Shown one piece after another: positions 1-5,882 of a stretch of DNA of 7,691 nt. Every line of letters starts with the position of its first letter. Within the stretch, counting starts at the first letter, position 1. Both the position numbers and the translations under genes were made by a program. The notes under the pieces are model-generated. The model made no database searches and was not told the DNA's origin. It was given only the letters and a program-made list of their open reading frames with translations. This DNA is from JACQXM01 sp964569425 (GTDB taxonomy: Bacteria; Planctomycetota; Phycisphaerae; UBA1845). Location of the stretch: the NCBI GenBank assembly GCA_964569425.1, contig CAZMVD010000168.1:1-7691 (forward strand), written 5' to 3'.

Positions 1-2210
1 GCACGCTGGGGCGCGACCCCACCGACCTGGAACTGGAGACGCTCGCGCAGACCTGGTCCGAGCACTGCGTCCACAAGACGCTCAAGAGCGCGATCGACTA
101 TCACGGCGAGGACTTCGGCAGGCCGGGAAGGATCCACGCCAAGTTCGACAATCTGCTCAAGGACACCATTGCCGCGGCCACGATGCGGCTGAACCGCGAC
201 TGGTGCCTGTCGGTGTTCGTCGATAACGCCGGGATCATTGCGTTCGACGAGGAGTTCGGGGTGGCGTTCAAGGTGGAGACACATAACCATCCCTCGGCCA
301 TTGAGCCCTACGGCGGCGCCGCCACGGGGGTGGGGGGGTGCATTCGCGATATCATGGGCTGCGGGCTGGGGGCGAAGCCGATCGCCTCGACGGACGTGTT
401 CTGCGTGGGTCCGCCGGACTTCGACGCGGCGCGGCTGCCCAAGGACGTGCTGCATCCGCGGCGGGTGCTCAAGGGGGTTGTCAGCGGGGTGCGCGACTAC
501 GGCAACCGCATGGGCATTCCCACGGTCAACGGGGCGATTTATTTCGATGAACGATATCTGGCGAATCCGCTGGTGTACTGCGGCTGCGTGGGGTTGATTC
601 CGCGCGATCGCATTCACAAGGAAGCGCGGGCGGGCGACCGCATCGTGCTGGCGGGCGGCCGCACGGGACGCGACGGCATCCACGGGGCGACGTTTTCCTC
701 GGCGGAGTTAAGCGACGGCCACGCCGATGAGTTTTCGCACGCGGTGCAGATCGGCAACGCCATCGAGGAGAAGAAAGTGCTCGACGCGCTGCTGCTGGCG
801 CGCGATCACGAGAGCGGATGTCTGTTTTCCGCGGTCACCGACTGCGGCGCGGGCGGGCTAAGCAGCGCGGTGGGCGAGATGGGCGCCACGCTGGGCGCGG
901 TGGTCGATCTGGAAAGAGTGCCGCTCAAGTACGCGGGGCTGCGCTACGACGAAATCTGGATTTCCGAGGCGCAGGAGCGCATGGTCTTCGCCGTGCCGCC
1001 GGAGAAGTTGGACACCATGCTGGCGCTGTTCGCGGCCGAGGAGGTGGAAGCCACGGTCATCGGCACCTTCACCGGCGACGGGCGGCTGACGGTGCGCTAT
1101 CGCAACGAGTTGGTGGGCGAGCTGGACGTGCATTTTCTGCACGAGGGGTTGCCGAAGTCCGTTCGCCGGGCCACGTGGACCCGCCCGAAAGTCGCGGCCG
1201 CCGGCACCAAACGAAGCGACGAACCATTGGCACCGCGCCTGCTGACAGCGCTGCGGCACCCTAACGTCGCCTCCAAGGAGTGGGTCATCCGGCAATACGA
1301 TCACGAGGTGCAGGGGCGCAGCGTGATCAAGCCGCTGGTCGGACCTGGTGCGGGTCCATCGGATGCGGCAGTGCTGCGCCCGCGCTACGACCGCTATCGC
1401 GGCATTGCTTTGGGCTGCGGGCTCTGTCCGCACCTGTTCGACGTGGACCCCTATGTCATGGCGCTGGCTGCCGTGGATGAAGCGCTGCGCAACGTGATTT
1501 GTGTGGGTGCGGATCCGGCGCGCACGGCCATCCTCGACAATTTCTGCTGGCCGAAAGTGGATACCGAAGAAACGCTGGGCGGGCTGGTTCGTTCGTGCCG
1601 CGGCGCGAGCGACGCGGCGCTGGCCTTCGGTCTGCCGTTCATCTCCGGCAAGGACTCGCTGAACAACGAATTTGTGATGAGCGAAACGGAAAGCCGCCGC
1701 ACGGGGCTGCCGCGGCGCCTGGCGATTCCCGGCACGCTGCTCATCAGCGCGCTGGGGATCGTGGAGGATGTTCGACGCTGCGTGTCGATGGACCTCAAAG
1801 CCGCCGGGCACGTGCTGGCGCTCGCTGGCGCGCCGGTGGAGCGGGTGGGGCTGGCGGAGGCGAAGGCGCTGCACGATCGCGTGGCGGCGTTGATACGCTC
1901 GGGGAAGGTTCACGCCGCGCACGACGTCAGCGACGGCGGCCTGGCCGTGGCGCTGGCCGAGATGTGCATCGCGGGACAGCTTGGCGCGACCATCCGTGCC
2001 GGCGGCGGCGTGGAGGAGAGCGCTTTGTTCGACTGGGTGGGGACGACGTACCTGCTGGAAATGAGTGCGGCGGACGCGCAAGCGAGCGCGCTGCCGGTGG
2101 TCGGCGTGGTGGAACAAACGCCGCGGCTGCGGTTTGAGGGGCTGCGGGAGGGTGTTGTGGAAGTGAGTGTCGAGGCGCTGACACAGGCGTGGGGCACGCC
2201 GCAGGTGTAG
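1..2210 (+). CDS. purL: Phosphoribosylformylglycinamidine synthase, synthetase subunit PurL (5' partial)
   Basis: PurL catalyses ATP-dependent conversion of FGAR to FGAM with ammonia delivered by PurQ, in the cytosolic purine pathway. The reading frame is already open at position 3, well upstream of the first in-frame ATG at 183, so that ATG is internal and the true start is off the left edge. There are 735 visible residues. Motifs in order: WSEHCVHK with the putative active-site histidine (nt 54-77), VETHNHPSAIEPYGGAATG (about 273-330), GGRTGRDGIHGATFSS (about 654-702), DCGAGGLSSAVGEMG (about 840-884), YDEIWISEAQERM (about 946-984), a linker with ASKEWVIRQYDHEVQG, then the second AIRS-like half with ISGKDSLNNEF (about 1641-1673) and HDVSDGGLAVALAEM (about 1920-1963). 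It ends with TAG at 2208-2210. The class with this LGRDPTDLELETLAQTWSEHC lead-in is usually longer than the roughly 740-residue Bacillus form, so a large N-terminal part, possibly with a PurS-like domain, is probably missing here. The following gene is purQ. Confidence 0.97.
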   Translation, partial: TLGRDPTDLELETLAQTWSEHCVHKTLKSAIDYHGEDFGRPGRIHAKFDNLLKDTIAAATMRLNRDWCLSVFVDNAGIIAFDEEFGVAFKVETHNHPSAIEPYGGAATGVGGCIRDIMGCGLGAKPIASTDVFCVGPPDFDAARLPKDVLHPRRVLKGVVSGVRDYGNRMGIPTVNGAIYFDERYLANPLVYCGCVGLIPRDRIHKEARAGDRIVLAGGRTGRDGIHGATFSSAELSDGHADEFSHAVQIGNAIEEKKVLDALLLARDHESGCLFSAVTDCGAGGLSSAVGEMGATLGAVVDLERVPLKYAGLRYDEIWISEAQERMVFAVPPEKLDTMLALFAAEEVEATVIGTFTGDGRLTVRYRNELVGELDVHFLHEGLPKSVRRATWTRPKVAAAGTKRSDEPLAPRLLTALRHPNVASKEWVIRQYDHEVQGRSVIKPLVGPGAGPSDAAVLRPRYDRYRGIALGCGLCPHLFDVDPYVMALAAVDEALRNVICVGADPARTAILDNFCWPKVDTEETLGGLVRSCRGASDAALAFGLPFISGKDSLNNEFVMSETESRRTGLPRRLAIPGTLLISALGIVEDVRRCVSMDLKAAGHVLALAGAPVERVGLAEAKALHDRVAALIRSGKVHAAHDVSDGGLAVALAEMCIAGQLGATIRAGGGVEESALFDWVGTTYLLEMSAADAQASALPVVGVVEQTPRLRFEGLREGVVEVSVEALTQAWGTPQV

Positions 2211-2212
2211 GG

Positions 2213-2244
2213 GGAATGCGGAATGGTGAAGGCGGAATGCGGAA
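2213..2244. repeat. Short direct repeats in the purL-purQ spacer
   Basis: The 11-mer GGAATGCGGAA occurs exactly at 2213-2223 and 2234-2244, a 21-bp period. A degenerate copy (GGAATGGTGAA, two mismatches) overlaps between them at 2220-2230, and a further GGAATCGG lies at 2251-2258. The pattern reads as a decayed run of a GCGGAAT-like unit. It starts three bases after the purL stop codon, in the 136-bp non-coding gap before purQ. Whether it is a dispersed genome repeat, a protein-binding array or simple low-complexity sequence cannot be told from one locus. Confidence 0.6.
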
Positions 2245-2300
2245 GTCATCGGAATCGGTGGACCCCGCGCGCCGCGGGCTTTGACCCCGCACGGATCTTC

Positions 2301-2330
2301 CGACTTCCACAACTTTCGCTGTTGAAGTCG
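2301..2330 (+). promoter_or_regulatory. Stem-loop directly upstream of the purQ ribosome binding site
   Basis: CGACTT (2301-2306) pairs with AAGTCG (2325-2330), and CAAC (2310-2313) pairs with GTTG (2321-2324). This leaves a 3-nt bulge (CCA) and a 7-nt loop: ten Watson-Crick pairs in all. The stem ends one base before the AAAGGA Shine-Dalgarno. It has no following T-run, so it is not a classical terminator. It could be a translational control element, an mRNA-stabilising stem, or chance. I infer a possible role in setting the purQ to purL ratio. Confidence 0.4.
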
Positions 2331-2331
2331 C

Positions 2332-2337
2332 AAAGGA
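2332..2337 (+). promoter_or_regulatory. Ribosome binding site of purQ
   Basis: AAAGGA lies 9 nt before the ATG at 2347. It supports this start, which also gives the expected N-terminal beta strand of a class I amidotransferase (RVLVLRAAGINCDEE). Confidence 0.7.
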
Positions 2338-2346
2338 TCAATCGCC

Positions 2347-3129
2347 ATGGCTGACGTGCGAGTGCTGGTGCTGCGGGCGGCGGGGATCAACTGCGACGAG
2401 GAGATCATGCACTGCTGGCGGCTGGCCGGCGCGGTGCCCACTCTGTTGCACGTCAACGTGTTGGCTGAGCGACCGCAGGTGCTCGACGACTTCGCGGTGG
2501 TCACCATTCCCGGCGGCTTCTCCTATGGCGACGATATCGCGGCGGGCACGATCCTGGCGCAGCGCATCGTGCATGAACTGAGTGAGCCGCTGCAGCGCCT
2601 GGTGGCGCGCGGCGGGGGGATTCTCGGCGTGTGCAACGGGTTTCAGGCGCTGGTCAAAACCGGATTGCTGCCGGGCGGCGCTTTCGGCCGCGACCAGGTG
2701 ACCGTTACCTTCAACGATTCGGCGCACTTCGAGGCACGCTGGGTGCGGCTGGAGGTGTGCACCGACCGCTGCCCCTTCCTTATGCCCGGAACGGTGTTGG
2801 AAATGCCCGTGGAACACGCCGAGGGCAAGGTGGTTACGGCAGACGACGCCGTTGCCCGCCGCCTGTTCGACGCCGGTCAGGTGGCGGTGCGCTATGTGGA
2901 CGAACAAGGCCGCTCAGATGTGTATCCGGCGAACCCCAACGGCAGCGTGCTGGGCATTGCGGGCCTGTGCGACCCGACCGGCCGGGTGTTCGGGTTGATG
3001 CCGCACCCCGACCGCCACTTCGACCACTGTCAGCACCCGCACTGGACGCGCCGTTCGTTGGACGGTCCGGCGGATGGTTTGAAGGTGTTTCTGAATGCGG
3101 TGGAGCACTGGCGCAGTTCGTCCGGATAA
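2347..3129 (+). CDS. purQ: Phosphoribosylformylglycinamidine synthase, glutamine amidotransferase subunit PurQ
   Basis: PurQ is the class I glutaminase that supplies ammonia to PurL for FGAM formation. In 260 residues it shows the N-terminal strand with GINCDEE (13-19), the PGGFSYGDD oxyanion-side motif (55-63), the nucleophile elbow GVCNGFQAL with Cys96, the MPVEHAEGK segment (153-161), YPANPNGS (193-200), and the C-terminal catalytic histidine in GLMPHPDRH (His220). The residue normally glutamate in the Cys-His-Glu triad is Asp222 here. The C-terminal block with QHPHWTRR is typical of the longer PurQ type (about 260-270 residues) and absent from the roughly 227-residue Bacillus form. It is 136 bp downstream of purL on the same strand, so the two are probably co-transcribed, although the spacer is long enough for its own control. 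The ATG at 2347 is supported by an AAAGGA site. Confidence 0.96.
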   Translation: MADVRVLVLRAAGINCDEEIMHCWRLAGAVPTLLHVNVLAERPQVLDDFAVVTIPGGFSYGDDIAAGTILAQRIVHELSEPLQRLVARGGGILGVCNGFQALVKTGLLPGGAFGRDQVTVTFNDSAHFEARWVRLEVCTDRCPFLMPGTVLEMPVEHAEGKVVTADDAVARRLFDAGQVAVRYVDEQGRSDVYPANPNGSVLGIAGLCDPTGRVFGLMPHPDRHFDHCQHPHWTRRSLDGPADGLKVFLNAVEHWRSSSG

Positions 3130-3182
3130 GTCAGTAACTGTCCGTCGTGAATCGCGGTCTGGCCCATGGGGTGGCGGGCGAG

Positions 3183-3188
3183 TATAAT
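3183..3188 (+). promoter_or_regulatory. Perfect TATAAT -10 hexamer
   Basis: TATAAT stands alone in a GC-rich 79-bp spacer between purQ and the next small gene. A matching -35 is poor: TGGCCC at 3160-3165 with a 17-bp spacer matches TTGACA at three of six positions. Initiation about 7 nt downstream would fall at about 3195, inside the Shine-Dalgarno of the next gene, so the leader would be only about 14 nt. It may be a genuine very-short-leader promoter or a chance match. Confidence 0.45.
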
Positions 3189-3193
3189 CGACC

Positions 3194-3200
3194 GGAGGAG
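3194..3200 (+). promoter_or_regulatory. Strong ribosome binding site that fixes a GTG start
   Basis: GGAGGAG lies 8 nt before the GTG at 3209. It is the strongest Shine-Dalgarno in the window and is the main reason to accept the small gene and its non-ATG start. Confidence 0.75.
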
Positions 3201-3208
3201 TTGGTGTC

Positions 3209-3469
3209 GTGCGATTTCAGGAAGTCCAAGACGCGTTGCGCAGACAGCCATTCGAGCCGTTTCAGATTCACCTGACCAACGGCCAGCGGTTTCTCATCCG
3301 CCACCCGGAGTTTGCGGCGCTTTCTAGATCGAGCGTATTGGTAGGTGTATCTTCCGGCGATGACGACGTCCCGGATCGCTACATCCAGTGTGACCTGCTC
3401 CACGTCGTCTCCCTGGAACCGGCGAACGGCGCCCCCAAGAACGCCGACCGCACGGAACCGGGTCGCTGA
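3209..3469 (+). CDS. Small conserved hypothetical protein (PFxPFxIHL...HPEF family)
   Basis: An 86-residue protein of unknown function. The GTG start is set by GGAGGAG 8 nt upstream. The body has an N-terminal helix (RFQEVQDALRRQ), then PFEPFQIHLTNGQRF (about 15-29) and IRHPEFAALS (about 30-39), a short strand (SVLVGVS), an acidic turn (GDDDVPDRY) and a final strand (IQCDLLHVVSLEP). I recall this pattern from many small planctomycete proteins of about 70-90 residues that often occur as several paralogues per genome. No function is known to me. There is no signal peptide or membrane segment, so it is probably cytosolic. It has its own TATAAT just upstream and is probably a single-gene unit. 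It converges on the next gene with only 24 bp between stops and no visible terminator. The last 15 or so residues are low-complexity and hydrophilic. Confidence 0.82.
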   Translation: MRFQEVQDALRRQPFEPFQIHLTNGQRFLIRHPEFAALSRSSVLVGVSSGDDDVPDRYIQCDLLHVVSLEPANGAPKNADRTEPGR

Positions 3470-3493
3470 GTGACATTCTGATGACACCGCCGA

Positions 3494-4165
3494 TTACGGC
3501 CCGCGTCGCCCGCCGCCGCCCGGGCCTCCGCCGAAGCCGCCGCCCGGTCCGCCGCGGCCCCAGGGGCCGGCCGGCGGTTTGATGCCCCGTTCGTTCATCC
3601 GAGCCTGCACGGCGGTGAAATAAGCCATGCCACGGGCCATGTCGTCCGGGCTGCGCGACTCGGACATCTCCTTGCGGTCCTGTTTGGAAGCGTTGGCGAA
3701 GAAGTTCCGCCCGCGCTCGGAATTCTCCGCGGGGCGTTCGGCTTTTTCTTTTTCCTGCTCCTCCTTGCGCGCCTGCTCCCACTCCTTCATCCGCTCCAGG
3801 AATTCGTCGATGTGCTTGTCGAGCACCGCGTTCTTGTCCTCCGGGGCGGCCGCGAAGTACTCATCGACCCGTGCGCGCATCATCGCCTGCATGGCGTTGC
3901 GCATGTTCTGGCGCAGTTCGCGCCGCTGCTCCTCGGTGAGGTCTTCGCGCTGCATGGTCTCGCGCATGGTTTCGCGGAGTTCGCGCGGGTTGTCGGACAG
4001 CGCTTTGAGGCGCTCCGGCGAGAGATCGGGCGGCAGCGCCGAGGCGGGCTTCTGCGACCCGCCCCACAGCGCCCACGCGCCGCAGCCGAGGATGAGCACA
4101 CTGACTCCGCCGAGTATCAACGGGGTCCTCTTGCTGGTGTGGGTCTTGCTGGGGGGCTTCATCAT
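3494..4165 (-). CDS. Membrane-anchored protein with charged helical domain and glycine-rich tail
   Basis: A 223-residue protein of unknown function. The frame also has a TTG at 4207, but the ATG at 4165 is preferred because GAGG (4173-4176) lies 7 nt before it and it places a basic N-terminus (KPPSKTHTSKR) ahead of the hydrophobic segment. Residues 14-34 form one transmembrane helix. ILGC (Cys28) is a weak lipobox-like match, so a lipoprotein is possible but less likely, since hydrophobic residues continue past the cysteine. Residues 47-100 are charged helices with DLTEEQRRELRQNMRNAM, followed by VDEYFAAAPEDKNAVLDKHI and an E/K/R-rich probable coiled coil (about 125-150). The last 25 residues are almost all Gly, Pro and Arg. 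It lies 38 bp downstream of the prepilin-like gene on the same strand, so co-expression is likely. The TEEQR and EYFAAAPEDK pattern resembles planctomycete hypothetical proteins that I recall. The antisense frames here are Ser/Arg-rich shadows. Confidence 0.83.
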   Translation of the reverse strand: MMKPPSKTHTSKRTPLILGGVSVLILGCGAWALWGGSQKPASALPPDLSPERLKALSDNPRELRETMRETMQREDLTEEQRRELRQNMRNAMQAMMRARVDEYFAAAPEDKNAVLDKHIDEFLERMKEWEQARKEEQEKEKAERPAENSERGRNFFANASKQDRKEMSESRSPDDMARGMAYFTAVQARMNERGIKPPAGPWGRGGPGGGFGGGPGGGGRRGP

Positions 4166-4203
4166 GGCAGTACCTCGCCGGGCGAAGCAGGTCGTCCGGT
4201 CAA

Positions 4204-4785
4204 TCAAAACTCGTAGTCGGTCACGTGGCCGTCTACGTACAAGTATCGCCTGGATCCCTGCGATCCAGCGGGACCGTGAAAGTTTTCGTAGTCGCGCATG
4301 ACCCAGATGGTGTTGTCCGGAATGCTGCGGTCGAGCATCCGCCCGAAGCGCTGTGCAATGTCGGCCATGGTCTGCCCGCCGAACCGCCAGCGGTATTCGT
4401 AGCTCGAGCGTTCGGATTCGAAGTAGCTCAGTCCGTTGTTGGGGTCGGGCCGTGAGCGGCCCGATTCGTCGTTCGGGCAGCGGAACACTTTGCCATCTTC
4501 GCCGATCTCTCCCGCCAGCACGTCGGCCAGGTAGATGGGGGTTTTGGTGTTCAAGGGGAACGGGCCGGTCGAAGGAAGAAACGAGGCGTAGGGGAGGCGG
4601 TCCTTATTGTCGTGAATGTACGCGCGGAGCGCCACGCCGATCTGGCGGAGGTTGTTGGCGCACAGGGTTCGTTTGGCCTGGGCGCGTACGTTGGACAGGG
4701 CGGGCAGGAGAATCGCCGCCAGCAGGCCCATGATCGCCATCACGACCAGCAACTCAATCAAGGTAAAACCGCGACGCGAGGACAA
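4204..4785 (-). CDS. Type II/IV prepilin-like protein with N-terminal methylation motif
   Basis: A 193-residue pseudopilin-like protein. The N-terminus MSSRRGFTLIELLVVMAI is a textbook class III signal: a six-residue basic leader, predicted PilD-type cleavage between Gly6 and Phe7, Glu at mature position 5, and a hydrophobic helix to about residue 30. The C-terminal part carries a CANNLRQIGVALRAY helix, FRCPNDES (Cys103, perhaps disulphide-bonded with Cys42), an aromatic and Arg-rich central region, and RRYLYVDGHVTDYEF at the end, the DGHV signature seen in planctomycete proteins of the DUF1559-like prepilin group. The start is TTG, fixed by the short leader and by GGGAG 8 nt upstream. Such proteins are very numerous in planctomycetes and most have no assigned role, so a part in a type II secretion-like or surface structure is an inference. 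It is the first gene of a two-gene minus-strand unit driven by the extended -10 at 4831-4839. Confidence 0.93.
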   Translation of the reverse strand: MSSRRGFTLIELLVVMAIMGLLAAILLPALSNVRAQAKRTLCANNLRQIGVALRAYIHDNKDRLPYASFLPSTGPFPLNTKTPIYLADVLAGEIGEDGKVFRCPNDESGRSRPDPNNGLSYFESERSSYEYRWRFGGQTMADIAQRFGRMLDRSIPDNTIWVMRDYENFHGPAGSQGSRRYLYVDGHVTDYEF

Positions 4786-4793
4786 TGTACGAA

Positions 4794-4798
4794 CTCCC
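4794..4798 (-). promoter_or_regulatory. Ribosome binding site that fixes a TTG start
   Basis: On the minus strand GGGAG lies 8 nt before the TTG at 4785. The resulting six-residue leader before the FTLIE motif matches the normal prepilin leader length, so the TTG start is well supported. Confidence 0.65.
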
Positions 4799-4815
4799 AG
4801 CGCAGACGGGCAACA

Positions 4816-4849
4816 CGCCGACGCCGCCCTATTATACCAAACGTCGGCG
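4816..4849. repeat. Perfect 8-bp inverted repeat framing the prepilin promoter
   Basis: CGCCGACG (4816-4823) and CGTCGGCG (4842-4849) are exact reverse complements separated by 18 bp. The extended -10 of the minus-strand prepilin promoter lies between them, and the predicted transcription start (about 4824) abuts the left arm. Only one arm would be transcribed, so the element would act as DNA, for example as a repressor operator, and not as an RNA hairpin. High GC makes such repeats less surprising, so this is moderate evidence only. Confidence 0.45.
4831..4839 (-). promoter_or_regulatory. Extended -10 promoter of the prepilin gene
   Basis: Read on the minus strand the sequence is TGGTATAAT: a perfect TATAAT with the TGn extension. 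The position about 17 bp upstream (4854-4859, AAGCGC) is a poor -35, which fits an extended -10 promoter. The predicted start near 4824 gives a leader of about 39 nt containing the GGGAG site before the TTG at 4785. Confidence 0.65.
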
Positions 4850-4898
4850 GACGGCGCTTATTGCCGGTGTACGATCTTGTCGGGGCATGTGTCCCGTC

Positions 4899-5762
4899 TC
4901 ATGGCCCGGCGCCGTCGGCCCGCACAGCGGTGGGGGCGTTCAGGAACGCGACCAGATCGCGGAAGTACCTCTCGCGCACCGCCTCGAATTCCAGCGAGTG
5001 CCGCGCCCCGGCATACCGTGTGATCCGCGTTCCCGCCCACCCCAACTGCTCCACAAACGTGCCGGTCCTGTCGTTGTCGATGATGTGCTCTTCGCCCGCC
5101 AGCAGGAGGTGAATGGGGAGCGGCGGCGCCTGTGACAGCTTCGCCGCGATCCGGTCCATTCGCCGGGAAGCGAGAAAAAAACCGGCGGTACATTCGCGCA
5201 GCGTGAGTACGTCCGAGGCGATGAATTCCCGCCAATCCGGATCGGCGGTGAAGAAAGCCGGGTCGTCCAGGGGAATGGGGTAGGGCTTTTCGCGCTCATA
5301 GATCATCGCAAAGCCGATCTCGGCTTTCTTCTCGCGCGAGGCGCCTTCGAGCGGGAAAAGGCCCGGCGTCACCAGTGTCAGGCTGGCGACACCCTTGGGA
5401 TGATCGACGTACGCCGCCACCGCCAGCTTGCCGCCCCAACTTACGCCGACCACGTGGTAGCCTGTGAGCCCCGTGCAGCGCAACAACTCGTCCCGTGCGG
5501 CATGGGCGTCGGCGATCAACTGCTCCGCGGATTCGGCGTGGCCGCGATCGCGGTCGTTGCGGCCGCAGCCGCGACGATCTACCTGAAGGGTGGCGAAACC
5601 GGCGCCTTGCAATCGCCGCGCCGATGCTTCGTACCAGCCGGCGTGCGACTGAATGCCGTGATGGTACAGGACGGCGCCGCGCGGGTTCTCCACGGGCCAG
5701 AAACGGGCATAAGCCGGGTAGCCGTCCGGGAGCGTGATACGGAGTTCTTCGAACGCTGCCAT
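4899..5762 (-). CDS. Alpha/beta hydrolase, monoacylglycerol lipase / S33 (Hydrolase_4) type
   Basis: A probable cytosolic serine hydrolase of 287 residues that cleaves an ester or related small substrate; the actual substrate is unknown. The ATG at 5762 is chosen over a TTG at 5810 because the domain begins directly with FEELRITLPDGYPAYARFW and neither start has a good Shine-Dalgarno. Visible parts: the oxyanion motif HHGIQSHAGWY (residues 34-44), DRRGCGRNDRDRGHA (62-76, like the RGHG region of monoacylglycerol lipases), the nucleophile elbow GVSWGG with Ser108, a cap region (about 135-210), the acid strand LLLAGEEHIIDND (220-232) and the catalytic histidine in GARHSLEFE (His255). In the usual GxDxIVD arrangement the acid position falls on Glu225 here, with Asp229 as an alternative. 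There is no signal peptide. It ends 113 bp before the prepilin start and is divergent from the Fur-family gene. I did not find a clear promoter for it. Confidence 0.9.
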   Translation of the reverse strand: MAAFEELRITLPDGYPAYARFWPVENPRGAVLYHHGIQSHAGWYEASARRLQGAGFATLQVDRRGCGRNDRDRGHAESAEQLIADAHAARDELLRCTGLTGYHVVGVSWGGKLAVAAYVDHPKGVASLTLVTPGLFPLEGASREKKAEIGFAMIYEREKPYPIPLDDPAFFTADPDWREFIASDVLTLRECTAGFFLASRRMDRIAAKLSQAPPLPIHLLLAGEEHIIDNDRTGTFVEQLGWAGTRITRYAGARHSLEFEAVRERYFRDLVAFLNAPTAVRADGAGP

Positions 5763-5834
5763 GCCCGAATGGTAACCGGATAGACGCGGCGCGACACTCG
5801 GCGCCGGCAACGCCGCGGCGGGGCGCGATAAATG

Positions 5835-5863
5835 TTGCTCCGGCTGCCGGACCGCGCCATAAT
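5835..5863 (+). promoter_or_regulatory. Candidate sigma-70-type promoter of the Fur-family gene
   Basis: TTGCTC (5835-5840), an exact 17-bp spacer, then CATAAT (5858-5863, five of six matches). Start of transcription would be near 5870. The imperfect palindrome AA-T-CGTACG-T-TT (5861-5872) spans this point and could be an operator, for example for autoregulation, although it is not AT-rich like a classical Fur box. The leader would be about 55 nt. Confidence 0.55.
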
Positions 5864-5882
5864 CGTACGTTTGTCATTGAAC

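Noticed and set aside
2264..2278. Hairpin CCCGCG-CGC-CGCGGG as a purL terminator
   Set aside because: The 6-bp stem has no T-run after it (CTTTGACC follows), and purQ lies just downstream in the same pathway, so termination here is not supported.
858..2507. Open frame of 549 codons on the minus strand opposite purL
   Set aside because: It lies antisense to an unmistakable purL and the start of purQ. It is rich in Arg, His, Gln and Ala with no recognisable domain, and is a third-position GC shadow.
3131..3487. Minus-strand open frame of 118 codons over the small hypothetical gene
   Set aside because: The plus-strand gene has GGAGGAG at ideal spacing and a recognised family motif; the antisense product has neither.
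3470..3493. Terminator between the convergent small gene and membrane-protein gene
   Set aside because: Only 24 bp separate the stops and no stem or T-run is visible.
3627..4301. Plus-strand open frame of 224 codons opposite the membrane protein
   Set aside because: The product is mostly Ser and Arg with no coherent structure, whereas the minus-strand product has a basic N-terminus, a membrane helix, charged helices and a supported start.
5763..5810. N-terminal extension of the hydrolase to a TTG at 5810
   Set aside because: No Shine-Dalgarno precedes the TTG and the added 16 residues resemble neither a signal peptide nor part of the fold; the ATG at 5762 begins right at the domain.
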